From: an uncultured bacterium | Lineage (GTDB): Bacteria > Cyanobacteriota > Vampirovibrionia > Gastranaerophilales > Gastranaerophilaceae | Assembly (NCBI GenBank): GCA_900553845.1 | Contig: USEW01000004.1 | Coordinates: 1-38,535, forward strand | Direction of reading: 5' to 3' | Length of the DNA: 38,535 bases | Shown: positions 25,677 through 34,003 of the stretch, piece by piece | How positions within the stretch are numbered: position 1 is the stretch's first letter | Layout of the letters: every line of letters starts with the position of its first letter | Notes under the pieces: model-generated | What the model saw: the letters and a program-made list of their open reading frames with translations, nothing else | Told to the model about the DNA's origin: nothing | Database searches by the model: none | Position numbers and translations under genes: made by a program

Positions 25677-27656
25677 ATGGATTTAAATCAAGTATATCAT
25701 AAAATAGACAAATTAAGAAATCAAATAAAAAAATATAACGAAGCATATTATCAAAAAGACTCTCCTCTTATTGATGACGCTACCTTTGATAAACTTTATC
25801 GTGAATTAAAAGAGTTAGAGGAAAAATATCCTGATTATAAAAAAGAAGAAAACATCACCAATAAAGTTTCAGGCGAAAGGTCAAAAAAATTTAAGGAACA
25901 TAAGCATATATATAGGCTTTATTCACTTGATAATTCAAATGATATTGACGAGCTTAAAAAATGGGTTGAGAAAACTATTAAAGATTTAGGTGAAAATAGC
26001 AAAGTAAGTTTCGTTGCAGAGTTAAAAATAGATGGTCTTGCCTGCGCTTTAACATATAAAAACGGTCTACTGGAAATAGGCGCAACTAGAGGTGACGGGT
26101 TTGTGGGAGAAGATATTACACAAAACTTGTTGACAATAACTAATATTCCCCATAAACTTCCACAACCTTTTGATATTGATGTACGCGGTGAGGTTTATAT
26201 GCCTATTTCTTCATTTGAAAAATTAAATGAGCAACAAACCTTAAACAACGAAAAACTTTTTGCAAACCCTCGTAATGCTGCAAGCGGATCGATTAGACAA
26301 TTAGATTCAAATATTACAAAAAAACGTGAACTTCGCTTCTTTTCATATGCAGCCATTATTGAAAGTAAAAATGAAATAAAAACACATTATCAAACATTAG
26401 ATTTACTTCAATCACTTGGATTTTCAGTAAATAATAATAGAAAACTTTGTCGCAACATTGAGGAAATAATTGATTTTTGTAACTTTTGGGAAAATGAACG
26501 GTTCAAACTAGATTATGCAACCGATGGAATTGTTATTAAAGTAAACGAACTTAATTATGAAGATGATTTAGGTTATACTTCACGTGCGCCAAAATGGGCA
26601 ACAGCTTATAAATTTCCGCCTGAAAAAGTTTGGACAAAACTTTTGGATATTGAATATAATATTGGCAAAACAGGTGCAATAACTCCAGTTGCAATAATGC
26701 AGCCTGTTTCATTGGGAGGGACTATTGTTAAAAGAGCAAGTTTACATAATTTTGACGAAATAAAACGGCTTGATTTATCAATTGGTGACAAAGTTTTAGT
26801 GAAAAAAGCTGCTGAAATAATACCAAAGGTGATTGGTGCAAATCATACAGATGAAATAATCCCAATTGACTTGCCGCAAAAATGTCCTTCTTGCAATACC
26901 CTTTTAAATAAACCTGATAATGAAGTGAATTTTTACTGTAGCAACATCTTTTGTCCGCAGCAGATTATTGCAAAATTAGAATTTTTTGCATCAAAAAATG
27001 GAATGGATATTGATGGAATGGGCTCTCAAATCGTTAGGCAGCTTTATAATTTAGGGCTTATAAAAACTTATGATGATTTTTATAAACTTAAATATGATGA
27101 CTTTTTAAAATTAAATTTAGTCAAAGAAAAAACAGCTACAAACTTGCTAAATGCAATTAATAAAAGTAAAAATACAACTATTGCCAAATTTTTAACTGCA
27201 TTAAACATAAAACATGTAGGAAAAGAAACTGCCTTGCTTATTGTTAGTGAGTTTAATACTTTGGATAAAATAGAAAATGCAACATATGATGAGCTTGCAC
27301 AAATTCAGGGAGTTGGCGATAAAATTGCCAAAAGCGTTTATGAATGGTTTAAAAACGACTACAATTTAAATATAGTAAAAAGTATGTTACAATTGGGTAT
27401 AACATTTGAAGAAAACACAAATTCATCTGTTTCAGATAAATTTAAAGATAAAACATTTGTAATTACAGGCACATTAAGCCAAAAACGTAACTATTATGAA
27501 GAAAAAATAAAAGAAAATGGTGGTAAAGTGTCATCGCAGGTAAGTAAAAATACATCATATCTTCTCTGTGGAGAAAACCCAGGGTCAAAATATGATAAAG
27601 CTTTAAATTTACATGTTATAATATTAAATGAAAACGAGTTTAATAACATGCTTTAA
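25677..27656 (+). CDS. ligA: NAD-dependent DNA ligase
   Basis: Seals nicks in replication and repair using NAD+. The 659 residues show domain Ia and the YNEAYYQKDSPLIDDATFD region at the N-terminus, the adenylated lysine in ELKIDGLA (K117), a four-cysteine zinc finger (CPSC, then YCSNIFCPQQ), helix-hairpin-helix motifs (IQGVGDKIAKSV) and a C-terminal BRCT domain (FVITGTLSQKRN). It is complete. I prefer the ATG at 25677 to a GTG at 25665 because the GTG lies inside the AGGTGGA ribosome-binding site. It heads a plus-strand run of seven genes to hydF. Confidence 0.96.
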   Translation: MDLNQVYHKIDKLRNQIKKYNEAYYQKDSPLIDDATFDKLYRELKELEEKYPDYKKEENITNKVSGERSKKFKEHKHIYRLYSLDNSNDIDELKKWVEKTIKDLGENSKVSFVAELKIDGLACALTYKNGLLEIGATRGDGFVGEDITQNLLTITNIPHKLPQPFDIDVRGEVYMPISSFEKLNEQQTLNNEKLFANPRNAASGSIRQLDSNITKKRELRFFSYAAIIESKNEIKTHYQTLDLLQSLGFSVNNNRKLCRNIEEIIDFCNFWENERFKLDYATDGIVIKVNELNYEDDLGYTSRAPKWATAYKFPPEKVWTKLLDIEYNIGKTGAITPVAIMQPVSLGGTIVKRASLHNFDEIKRLDLSIGDKVLVKKAAEIIPKVIGANHTDEIIPIDLPQKCPSCNTLLNKPDNEVNFYCSNIFCPQQIIAKLEFFASKNGMDIDGMGSQIVRQLYNLGLIKTYDDFYKLKYDDFLKLNLVKEKTATNLLNAINKSKNTTIAKFLTALNIKHVGKETALLIVSEFNTLDKIENATYDELAQIQGVGDKIAKSVYEWFKNDYNLNIVKSMLQLGITFEENTNSSVSDKFKDKTFVITGTLSQKRNYYEEKIKENGGKVSSQVSKNTSYLLCGENPGSKYDKALNLHVIILNENEFNNML

Positions 27657-27713
27657 AATAAAAATAAAATTTAAAATTAAAGTGAGATAAAAGGAAAAGG
27701 TAAAAAAAAATAA

Positions 27714-28076
27714 ATGAAAGTTCTAAAAATAAATGGTTTACGAGGTCTAATTTTTGTAATATTTTGTATATGTTGTCTAGTAACCGGGTTTGTATTTTTC
27801 CCTTCCTGGGCATGCATGCATATTTGGAATGCAATAGCTAATTATTTTTACCAAATGCCAAAAATGGAAATGATTCATGGTGTCTTATTATGGGCAATAA
27901 TTGCACTTTCATTATATGTAGTTCATACCAACAAATCATTTATCAGCTTTCAAAAAATTAATCCAAAAGATGACAGATTCATGAAAAATCTTATGCAAAA
28001 ACTAAAAGATGAAAAACAACAAGCAGCTATTAAAGAAAATTTAAAACAAAGTGAAGCTGATAATGCACAAAAATAA
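27714..28076 (+). CDS. Small two-span membrane protein, function unknown
   Basis: Not recognised. The 120 residues contain two hydrophobic segments (about 11-32 and 55-72) joined by a short loop, then a charged cytosolic tail rich in Lys, Gln and Glu that is likely helical. AAAGGAAAAGG precedes the ATG. It starts 57 bases after ligA and is followed 41 bases later by a lipoprotein gene. Both have the segment AGTGAGATAA before their ribosome-binding sites (27681-27690 and 28091-28100). Confidence 0.65.
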   Translation: MKVLKINGLRGLIFVIFCICCLVTGFVFFPSWACMHIWNAIANYFYQMPKMEMIHGVLLWAIIALSLYVVHTNKSFISFQKINPKDDRFMKNLMQKLKDEKQQAAIKENLKQSEADNAQK

Positions 28077-28117
28077 AAGAGTAATAATTAAGTGAGATAA
28101 ATAAGAGGAAATTAGAT

Positions 28118-28870
28118 ATGAAAAAATCATTAGTTGTATTAGGTACTTTAAGCATACTGTTAACTAGCTGTGCGATTTCAAATCCGGTTGTTAATGTTGC
28201 AAATGGCATAATATCTACATTTAGTGAAGTTGAAAAAGAGTTTATGCCTGATTATGCTAATATTTCAATATCAGTTGAAACAACAGATAAAAATTCGTTA
28301 AAGGCAAGTGAAGAAAATAAAACAACAACAAAAAAAATTATAAGTGCATTAAATACAAAATTGAACACATCAAAGGGCGATAAGTTAAGTACAATAAATT
28401 TTGTTGTGTATCCAAACTATGGAAACAACGGACGTAATATTGTTTCATATACCTGTCGAAATACTATTCTTGTTAAATTGAAAGATCTTGAAAAAACAGG
28501 TAATATTATTGATTTAGCAATAAATAACGGAGCAGCAAAAATAAATAATGTAACTTTTGATGTTGAAAACGAACAAAATATGTGCAATGAATTATTGCCT
28601 GATGCTATAAACAACACAAAAATTAGAGCTAATATTATAGCAAAAGGTTTGAATTTGCAAATAAATGGTGTAAGTAAAGTTAATTCTAACTGTTACGTTC
28701 AAAACTCTTCAAATTATGCAACATATGCAAATGCAAAATTGGCAAGGTCTATGTCAATGGGAGCAAGTGCTGATTCGGAAGAAAGTGCAAGCAATAGTAC
28801 TACTACACCTATTGAACCCAAATCAATAAAAGTTCATGCAAGCGTTAATGTTGATTATAAAATAAAGTAG
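28118..28870 (+). CDS. SIMPL-domain (DUF541) lipoprotein
   Basis: Predicted exported lipoprotein of 250 residues. A signal peptide ends in the lipobox LLTSC, making C18 the lipidated residue. The rest resembles the SIMPL/DUF541 family: the ANISISVETTDKNSLKASEEN start, a KKIISALN helix and a C-terminal KVHASVNVDYKIK strand. Family members sit in the periplasm or outer membrane and have been linked to oxidative-stress defence and immune signalling, but a biochemical activity is not established. A Ser/Thr-rich insert (about 210-230) precedes the last strand. AAGAGGAAA serves as ribosome-binding site. Confidence 0.82.
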   Translation: MKKSLVVLGTLSILLTSCAISNPVVNVANGIISTFSEVEKEFMPDYANISISVETTDKNSLKASEENKTTTKKIISALNTKLNTSKGDKLSTINFVVYPNYGNNGRNIVSYTCRNTILVKLKDLEKTGNIIDLAINNGAAKINNVTFDVENEQNMCNELLPDAINNTKIRANIIAKGLNLQINGVSKVNSNCYVQNSSNYATYANAKLARSMSMGASADSEESASNSTTTPIEPKSIKVHASVNVDYKIK

Positions 28871-28892
28871 ATTATTAGAAGGGAAAGGTTGT

Positions 28893-30635
28893 ATTTTTAT
28901 TAATCCTAAAGAGACTATTAAAAATATAGAAAGTTATAATGTTCCTTTATTTGAACCAAAAGATTGTGACTATAAACTTGATTCAAATGAAAACTGTTAT
29001 GGTCCTTCGCCTGAGGTTTTGAAGTGCATTAAAAATTTGTCATTAAAAGATATATTTTATTATCCATTTTATGGCAAAACATTAGAATCTTTTTCTAATT
29101 TTTATAATGTTAAAATAGATGAAATACTCCTTACAAATGGGGCTGATGAAGCAATATCAACTGTTTTTAACACTTATTTGTCCCAAAATGATTCAGTTTT
29201 AACGGTTTATCCAACATTTTCAATGCCCAAAATTTATACTCAAATTGTTGGCGCAAATTTTATTGAAATACCTTATAAAAAGAAATGGGAGTTTCCAGTT
29301 GATGATTTTTTTAATCAATTAAAAACCAACGATTCTATTAAAATTGTTCATTTGACGACACCAAATAACCCGACAGGCGACATAATTAATGAAAAGACTA
29401 TTAATCAAATATTAAACTATGCAAGTGATAAACTTGTTGTGATTGATGAAACTTATGCAAATTATTGTGAAAAAAGTTATATTGATTTAATAAAAGAATA
29501 TAGTAATGTTGTTGTTATAAAATCAATGTCAAAGGATTTTGCGCTTGCAGGATTGCGATTGGGAGTCGTTTTTTCAAATCCTTCTAATATTCTAAATTTG
29601 AAAAAAGTAATAAGCCCTTATTCAGTAAATTCAATAGCTACAAAAGCTGCTATATATGCTTTAAATGACTCACAACATTTTTATCAAGTTAAAAACAAAA
29701 TTAATTTAGTTAAAAATGAATTATTTGATTTATTTCAAAATCAAGATTTTAAACCATATAAAAGTTTTGCTAATTTTTTATTATGTGATTTTGGTGATAA
29801 ATCACAATTTGTTTATCAAAAATTAAAAAATAATAATATTCTTGTTAAAAAATTTGAAAATGAATTTTTAAAAAATAATATTAGAATCACAATACCAAAT
29901 GATGTAGGTTTTAACAAAATAAAGGAAATAATAAAAATAAAACCAACAATAGTTTTTGATATGGATGGTGTTTTGATTGATGTTTCAAATTCTTATAAAA
30001 CAGCTATCAAGCAAACTTATAAACATTTTGTTGGTGTTCAACTTGATGAAAATGAAATAATTAAAGCAAAAAATACAGGAAAACTTAATAACGATTGGGA
30101 TTTGACTCAATATTTAATAAAAAATGCAGGATTTGATATAAATAAAGATGACATAATTCAAAAATTCCAATCTATCTATTGGGATAAAGGACAAGGTGTT
30201 ATAAACAATGAAACTTTGCTTATTTGTGAAAATGTATTAAAAGAATTATCAAAAAATTACCACATTGCTTTATTTACAGGTCGTCCTAAACTTGAGGCTA
30301 ATCATTCTTTAAATCATTTTAAAATAGATAAATATTTTGATTATAAAATAACAATGGACGATTTGCCATATCACAAACAAAAACCTGATATTTTGGGGCT
30401 GACAAAAATACTTAATGGTATTATGACGGATAAATTATTTTATTTAGGTGATAGTGCTTCTGATATAATATGTGCTAAAAAGTTCAATCAAAGTTATAAT
30501 TACTGCTGTACATCACTTGGTATTAACACTCATAACAATAAAGATATACTTTTTAATTATGGAGCAAATGAAGTGTTAAATAATGCAAATGAGATATTAG
30601 AATATTTAAAAAATAATATTGAAAGTGGGTATTAA
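28893..30635 (+). CDS. HisC-HAD fusion: histidinol-phosphate aminotransferase plus phosphatase, AUU start
   Basis: The first ~345 residues are a HisC-type aminotransferase: KLDSNENCYGPSPEVL near the N-terminus, TTPNNPTG, DETYANY and the Schiff-base lysine in KSMSKDFALAGLRLG (K214). The last ~230 are a HAD phosphatase: VFDMDGVLID (nucleophile D356), LFTGRPK, KPD and GDSASDI. The fusion could run two successive histidine steps. No ATG, GTG or TTG lies between the upstream in-frame stop (28863) and TTG 29019, which would delete the conserved DSNENxYGPSP loop. Translation therefore most likely starts at ATT 28893 (or 28899), behind GAAGGGAAAGG, giving 578-580 residues. hisB follows after 5 bases. 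The HAD substrate is an inference. Confidence 0.88.
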   Translation: MFINPKETIKNIESYNVPLFEPKDCDYKLDSNENCYGPSPEVLKCIKNLSLKDIFYYPFYGKTLESFSNFYNVKIDEILLTNGADEAISTVFNTYLSQNDSVLTVYPTFSMPKIYTQIVGANFIEIPYKKKWEFPVDDFFNQLKTNDSIKIVHLTTPNNPTGDIINEKTINQILNYASDKLVVIDETYANYCEKSYIDLIKEYSNVVVIKSMSKDFALAGLRLGVVFSNPSNILNLKKVISPYSVNSIATKAAIYALNDSQHFYQVKNKINLVKNELFDLFQNQDFKPYKSFANFLLCDFGDKSQFVYQKLKNNNILVKKFENEFLKNNIRITIPNDVGFNKIKEIIKIKPTIVFDMDGVLIDVSNSYKTAIKQTYKHFVGVQLDENEIIKAKNTGKLNNDWDLTQYLIKNAGFDINKDDIIQKFQSIYWDKGQGVINNETLLICENVLKELSKNYHIALFTGRPKLEANHSLNHFKIDKYFDYKITMDDLPYHKQKPDILGLTKILNGIMTDKLFYLGDSASDIICAKKFNQSYNYCCTSLGINTHNNKDILFNYGANEVLNNANEILEYLKNNIESGY

Positions 30636-30640
30636 TTAAA

Positions 30641-31225
30641 ATGAGACAAGTTGAAAAAAAACGCAAAACGAATGAAACAGATATAAATATAAAACTAAAC
30701 CTTGACGGAAATGGTGTAGGAAAAATAAAAACACCGATTCGATTTTTTAATCATATGCTTGACCAGGTGGTTTTAAGAAGCGGCATTGATTTGGAAATTG
30801 AAGCAAATTCACTTGACGGGAATCAACATCATCTTGTTGAGGATGTCGGGATTACACTTGGAAAATCTATTTTAGAAGCATTGGGTGATAAACGGGGAAT
30901 AAATCGATATGGAAGCGTTATTTTGCCAATGGATGAGGCTTTATCGCTTGTTGCTATTGATTTTTCAGGACGTGCTTTTTCAAAAATAAATGTCGGTATA
31001 AAACAATATAAAACTAGTGATTTTGAAACTATACTTCTTCCACATTTTTTTCAAAGTTTTGTTTCCTCTTCTTTATCAACCATTCACATAAAAATGATTG
31101 AAGGACAAGACCCGCATCATATTATTGAAAGTATTTTTAAAGCTTTTGGTGAAGCTTTAAAAATAGCAGTTAAAATAAGCAACGAAAATAAAGACAAAAT
31201 TTCATCAACAAAAGGAGTGTTATAA
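30641..31225 (+). CDS. hisB: Imidazoleglycerol-phosphate dehydratase
   Basis: Mn-dependent dehydratase that forms imidazole acetol phosphate, the substrate of HisC. The 194-residue monofunctional protein carries the metal-binding repeats: FFNHMLDQV, HHLVEDVGITLG, and in the second half DPHHIIESIFKAFGEAL. Unlike E. coli HisB it has no HAD phosphatase domain; that domain is instead fused to HisC just upstream. The 5-base gap to the upstream gene and 3-base gap to the downstream one indicate one operon. Confidence 0.96.
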   Translation: MRQVEKKRKTNETDINIKLNLDGNGVGKIKTPIRFFNHMLDQVVLRSGIDLEIEANSLDGNQHHLVEDVGITLGKSILEALGDKRGINRYGSVILPMDEALSLVAIDFSGRAFSKINVGIKQYKTSDFETILLPHFFQSFVSSSLSTIHIKMIEGQDPHHIIESIFKAFGEALKIAVKISNENKDKISSTKGVL

Positions 31226-31228
31226 AAA

Positions 31229-32194
31229 ATGAGAGCATTAGTATTTAATAATAAACTTGAATTAAAAAATGATTATGCAAAGCCCGTCCCCAAAATAAAT
31301 GAAGCCTTGATAAAAGTGAAACTTGTTGGAATATGTAATACTGATTATGAAATTACAAAAGGTTATATGGGATATAATGGTATACTTGGTCATGAGTTTG
31401 TTGGTGTTGTTGAAGAAATTAATGGTGACGATAAAAGTTTGCTTGGAAAAAGAGTTGTTGGTGAAATAAACTTAGGTTGTAAAAATTGTGACTATTGTGC
31501 AAAACAACTTGAACGACATTGTCCAAACCGTCAAACTTTGGGAATATTTAACAAAGATGGTTGTTTTGCTGATTATGTAACATTGCCTTTATCAAACTTA
31601 CTTGAAGTGAGTGAAAACATAAGTGATGAAACTGCTGTTTTTGTTGAGCCATTGGCAGCTGCTTTAGAAATTTTGGAACAATTGCATATTAAACCATATG
31701 AAAAAGTTTGTGTATTAGGTGATGGCAAATTAGGACTTATTACAGCCCTTGCTTTAGATGCATCTAATATTGATGTTACTTTAATTGGAAAACACCAAAA
31801 TAAACTTGATATTGCAAAAGAACAAAATGTAAAAACAATGCTTTTGGAAAATCTAACACAAGTAAACAACAAGTCTTTTGATGTTGTTGTTGAAGCTACG
31901 GGCCGCGTAAGCGGGTTTGAAACATCAATAAATCTTGTAAAACCACGTGGTATTTTGGTTTTAAAAAGTACTATTGCAACAGGCAAGGAACTAAACTTAG
32001 CACCAATAGTTATTGATGAAATAACTGTTCTTGGTTCTCGCTGCGGTCAATTTGCCCCTGCTTTAAGGCTTATGGAAAAAAATATTATTGATTTTTCAAA
32101 ACTTATTTCATCAAAACTTAGTTTTGATGAAGCAATTTTGGGGTTTGAAAAAAATAAGGAAAAAGATACAATAAAAATTCTTTTGGAGATGTAA
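31229..32194 (+). CDS. Zinc-dependent medium-chain alcohol dehydrogenase family protein
   Basis: MDR-superfamily oxidoreductase of 321 residues. Catalytic-zinc ligands are visible: C36 in GICNTDY, H55-E56 in GHEFVG and E140 in VEPLAAALE. The structural-zinc cysteines C84, C87, C90 and C98 (CKNCDYCAKQLERHC) are all present. A Rossmann loop, LGDGKLGL (163-170), binds the nicotinamide cofactor. The family includes sorbitol, threonine and other alcohol dehydrogenases; the substrate cannot be set from the sequence. It sits between hisB and hydF with gaps of 3 and 4 bases, so it is co-transcribed with both; a pathway link is not evident. Confidence 0.9.
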   Translation: MRALVFNNKLELKNDYAKPVPKINEALIKVKLVGICNTDYEITKGYMGYNGILGHEFVGVVEEINGDDKSLLGKRVVGEINLGCKNCDYCAKQLERHCPNRQTLGIFNKDGCFADYVTLPLSNLLEVSENISDETAVFVEPLAAALEILEQLHIKPYEKVCVLGDGKLGLITALALDASNIDVTLIGKHQNKLDIAKEQNVKTMLLENLTQVNNKSFDVVVEATGRVSGFETSINLVKPRGILVLKSTIATGKELNLAPIVIDEITVLGSRCGQFAPALRLMEKNIIDFSKLISSKLSFDEAILGFEKNKEKDTIKILLEM

Positions 32195-32198
32195 GAAT

Positions 32199-33410
32199 AT
32201 GTATGGAACAACTAAAGGAAATAGACTTCATATTGGTGTTTTTGGAAGACGTAATGTTGGAAAGTCAAGTTTGTTAAACAAACTTACAGGTCAAAAAATG
32301 TCAATAGTGTCTGATACTTTAGGAACAACAACCGACCCTATTGAAAAATCAATGGAACTGTTACCTTTGGGTCCTTGCTTATTTATTGATACAGCCGGCA
32401 TTGATGATGTTGGAAGTTTAGGTGAGTTAAGAATTAAAAAGACTTTAGATGTTCTTCATCGTACCGACTTTGCAATTCTTGTGACTGATTATTATGGATT
32501 TGGTAATTTTGAAATTGATTTGTGCAAAATGTTTGAACAGAAAAAAATACCTTTCTTTACTGTTATAAACAAATGTGATATTAAATCGCCTACCGTTTCA
32601 ACCCTTAACCAAATTGAACAATTTTCAAAAAATCCGCTTGCTATAAGTTGTGAAAAAGTTGAAAATATTACTTCTTTATTAAAAGCAAAAATTATTGAAA
32701 ATGTGCCTGATGATTTAATCCCAACAACAAACGTGCTTGATGGAATAATAGGGGAAGATGATGATGTTGTTCTTGTTGTTCCAATTGATAAGGAAGCCCC
32801 AAAAGGTCGTATTATTCTTCCTCAAGTGCAGACAATAAGAAGTATTTTAGATCTAAATGCAAAAGCACATGTTGTTAAAGAAACTCAATTGAAGAGTTTA
32901 TTAAATGATTTAAAAGAAAATACAAAAATTGTAATAACCGACAGTCAGGCTTTTAAGGAAGTTTCTCAAATTGTTCCAAAAAATATTTTGCTCACCTCTT
33001 TTTCAATTATATTTGCACGAAATAAAGGTGATTTAAAAACTTTTTATTATGGTGCCAATGCAGTCGATAATTTAAAGGATAATGATAATATATTAATATA
33101 TGAAAGCTGTACGCATCATCCTATAAAAGACGACATAGCGAGGGAAAAAATACCCAAATTACTTCAAAAATATACAAACAAAAAACTTAATTTTGATTAC
33201 CACGTTGCAAAAGGTTTTGAAGATAATATTTCAAAATATTCCCTTATTATTCAATGTGGTGGATGTATGACAAATAAAAAAGAGATATTAAGCCGAATAA
33301 GCAAAGCAAATGAACTTAATATCCCAATTACAAATTATGGTCTTGTTATTGCAAAGTGTTTAAATATATTAAATCGTGCAATAGAACCGTTTTTAGGTGA
33401 AGTTATTTAG
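32199..33410 (+). CDS. hydF: [FeFe]-hydrogenase maturation GTPase HydF
   Basis: Scaffold/GTPase on which the 2Fe subcluster of [FeFe]-hydrogenase is assembled before delivery to HydA. The N-terminal GTPase has the P-loop GRRNVGKSS (16-24), IDTAGIDDVG as G3 and NKCD as G4. The C-terminal cluster-binding region keeps the three cysteines: one in YESCTHHP and two in IQCGGCMTN. A histidine often seen before the CxxC is Gln here, which is tolerated in known HydF proteins. At 403 residues it is complete. hydE, hydG and hydA are not in the window. It implies an anaerobic, hydrogen-producing metabolism. Confidence 0.95.
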   Translation: MYGTTKGNRLHIGVFGRRNVGKSSLLNKLTGQKMSIVSDTLGTTTDPIEKSMELLPLGPCLFIDTAGIDDVGSLGELRIKKTLDVLHRTDFAILVTDYYGFGNFEIDLCKMFEQKKIPFFTVINKCDIKSPTVSTLNQIEQFSKNPLAISCEKVENITSLLKAKIIENVPDDLIPTTNVLDGIIGEDDDVVLVVPIDKEAPKGRIILPQVQTIRSILDLNAKAHVVKETQLKSLLNDLKENTKIVITDSQAFKEVSQIVPKNILLTSFSIIFARNKGDLKTFYYGANAVDNLKDNDNILIYESCTHHPIKDDIAREKIPKLLQKYTNKKLNFDYHVAKGFEDNISKYSLIIQCGGCMTNKKEILSRISKANELNIPITNYGLVIAKCLNILNRAIEPFLGEVI

Positions 33411-33419
33411 TCAAACAAA

Positions 33420-33725
33420 TTAAAGTTGGCCATAGGATGGATATTCATACACTCCATCGTTGTATGTTTTGTTTGTTTTATCAGGTGCAATTAATCCAAT
33501 AGATGGTATTTCATAACCTGCATACTTTGGAGTCATTGAATTTTCACTATTTGGATTTAATAAGCCTGCTTTTTTATATTCATATAAAGAAATTTGGTTT
33601 TTGTCGTATTGTTCTTTTGTGTACTGTTCAATTTGAGGAGCAATAAGTCCTTTTGAACGGTGTTCATAAATTGGAAATTTTATATTTTTGTTAATAAAAT
33701 TGTTGTTAAAACTTAGATTGTTCAT
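33420..33725 (-). CDS. Small protein with four YE-x-x-x-x-G repeats
   Basis: Not recognised. The 101 residues are built from four degenerate repeats: YEHRSKGLIAP (20-30), YEYKKAGLLNP (48-58), YEIPSIGLIAP (71-81) and YEYPSYGQL (93-101), spaced 28, 23 and 22 residues apart. The consensus is YExxxxGLIxP. It is hydrophilic with no signal peptide or membrane span. AAAGGAA precedes the ATG. It converges with hydF, with only 9 bases between stops. The repeats could each present a short peptide to a partner, or form a small beta structure; no function can be given. Confidence 0.7.
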   Translation of the reverse strand: MNNLSFNNNFINKNIKFPIYEHRSKGLIAPQIEQYTKEQYDKNQISLYEYKKAGLLNPNSENSMTPKYAGYEIPSIGLIAPDKTNKTYNDGVYEYPSYGQL

Positions 33726-34003
33726 TTTTGTATTCCTTTAAACATGCTAATACTACTACATAAAATATAATACTATATAAATATAAAATTTACTACATAC
33801 TATCTTGTTTATTCAGCATAGTAAACTTATGCTACATCTAGAACTTGTATATATTTAATATAAAATATTAACTTTTGTAAAATGTTTAATTTAACTAGCA
33901 AGTTATATTTTTACAGTTTTTATATAAACAAAATATAATTTAAAAGTTTAATAGAAGTGAGATGAAAATTAAATAAAAGTAAACAATAAATTATGGGATA
34001 CAA
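33726..34003. other. Intergenic region with a copy of the TATGCTA promoter motif
   Basis: About 280 very A+T-rich bases without a gene. Bases 33823-33836 repeat the 14-mer AAACTTATGCTACA found at the aminotransferase promoter (5660-5673), giving TATGCTACATC at 33828-33838. It may be the promoter of the decayed genes to the right. GTGAGATGAAAATTAAATA at 33957-33975 lies just upstream of them. Confidence 0.4.

Noticed and set aside
29019..30635. Taking TTG 29019 as the start of the HisC-HAD gene
   Set aside because: It would remove the conserved DSNENxYGPSP segment, and no ribosome-binding site lies before it.
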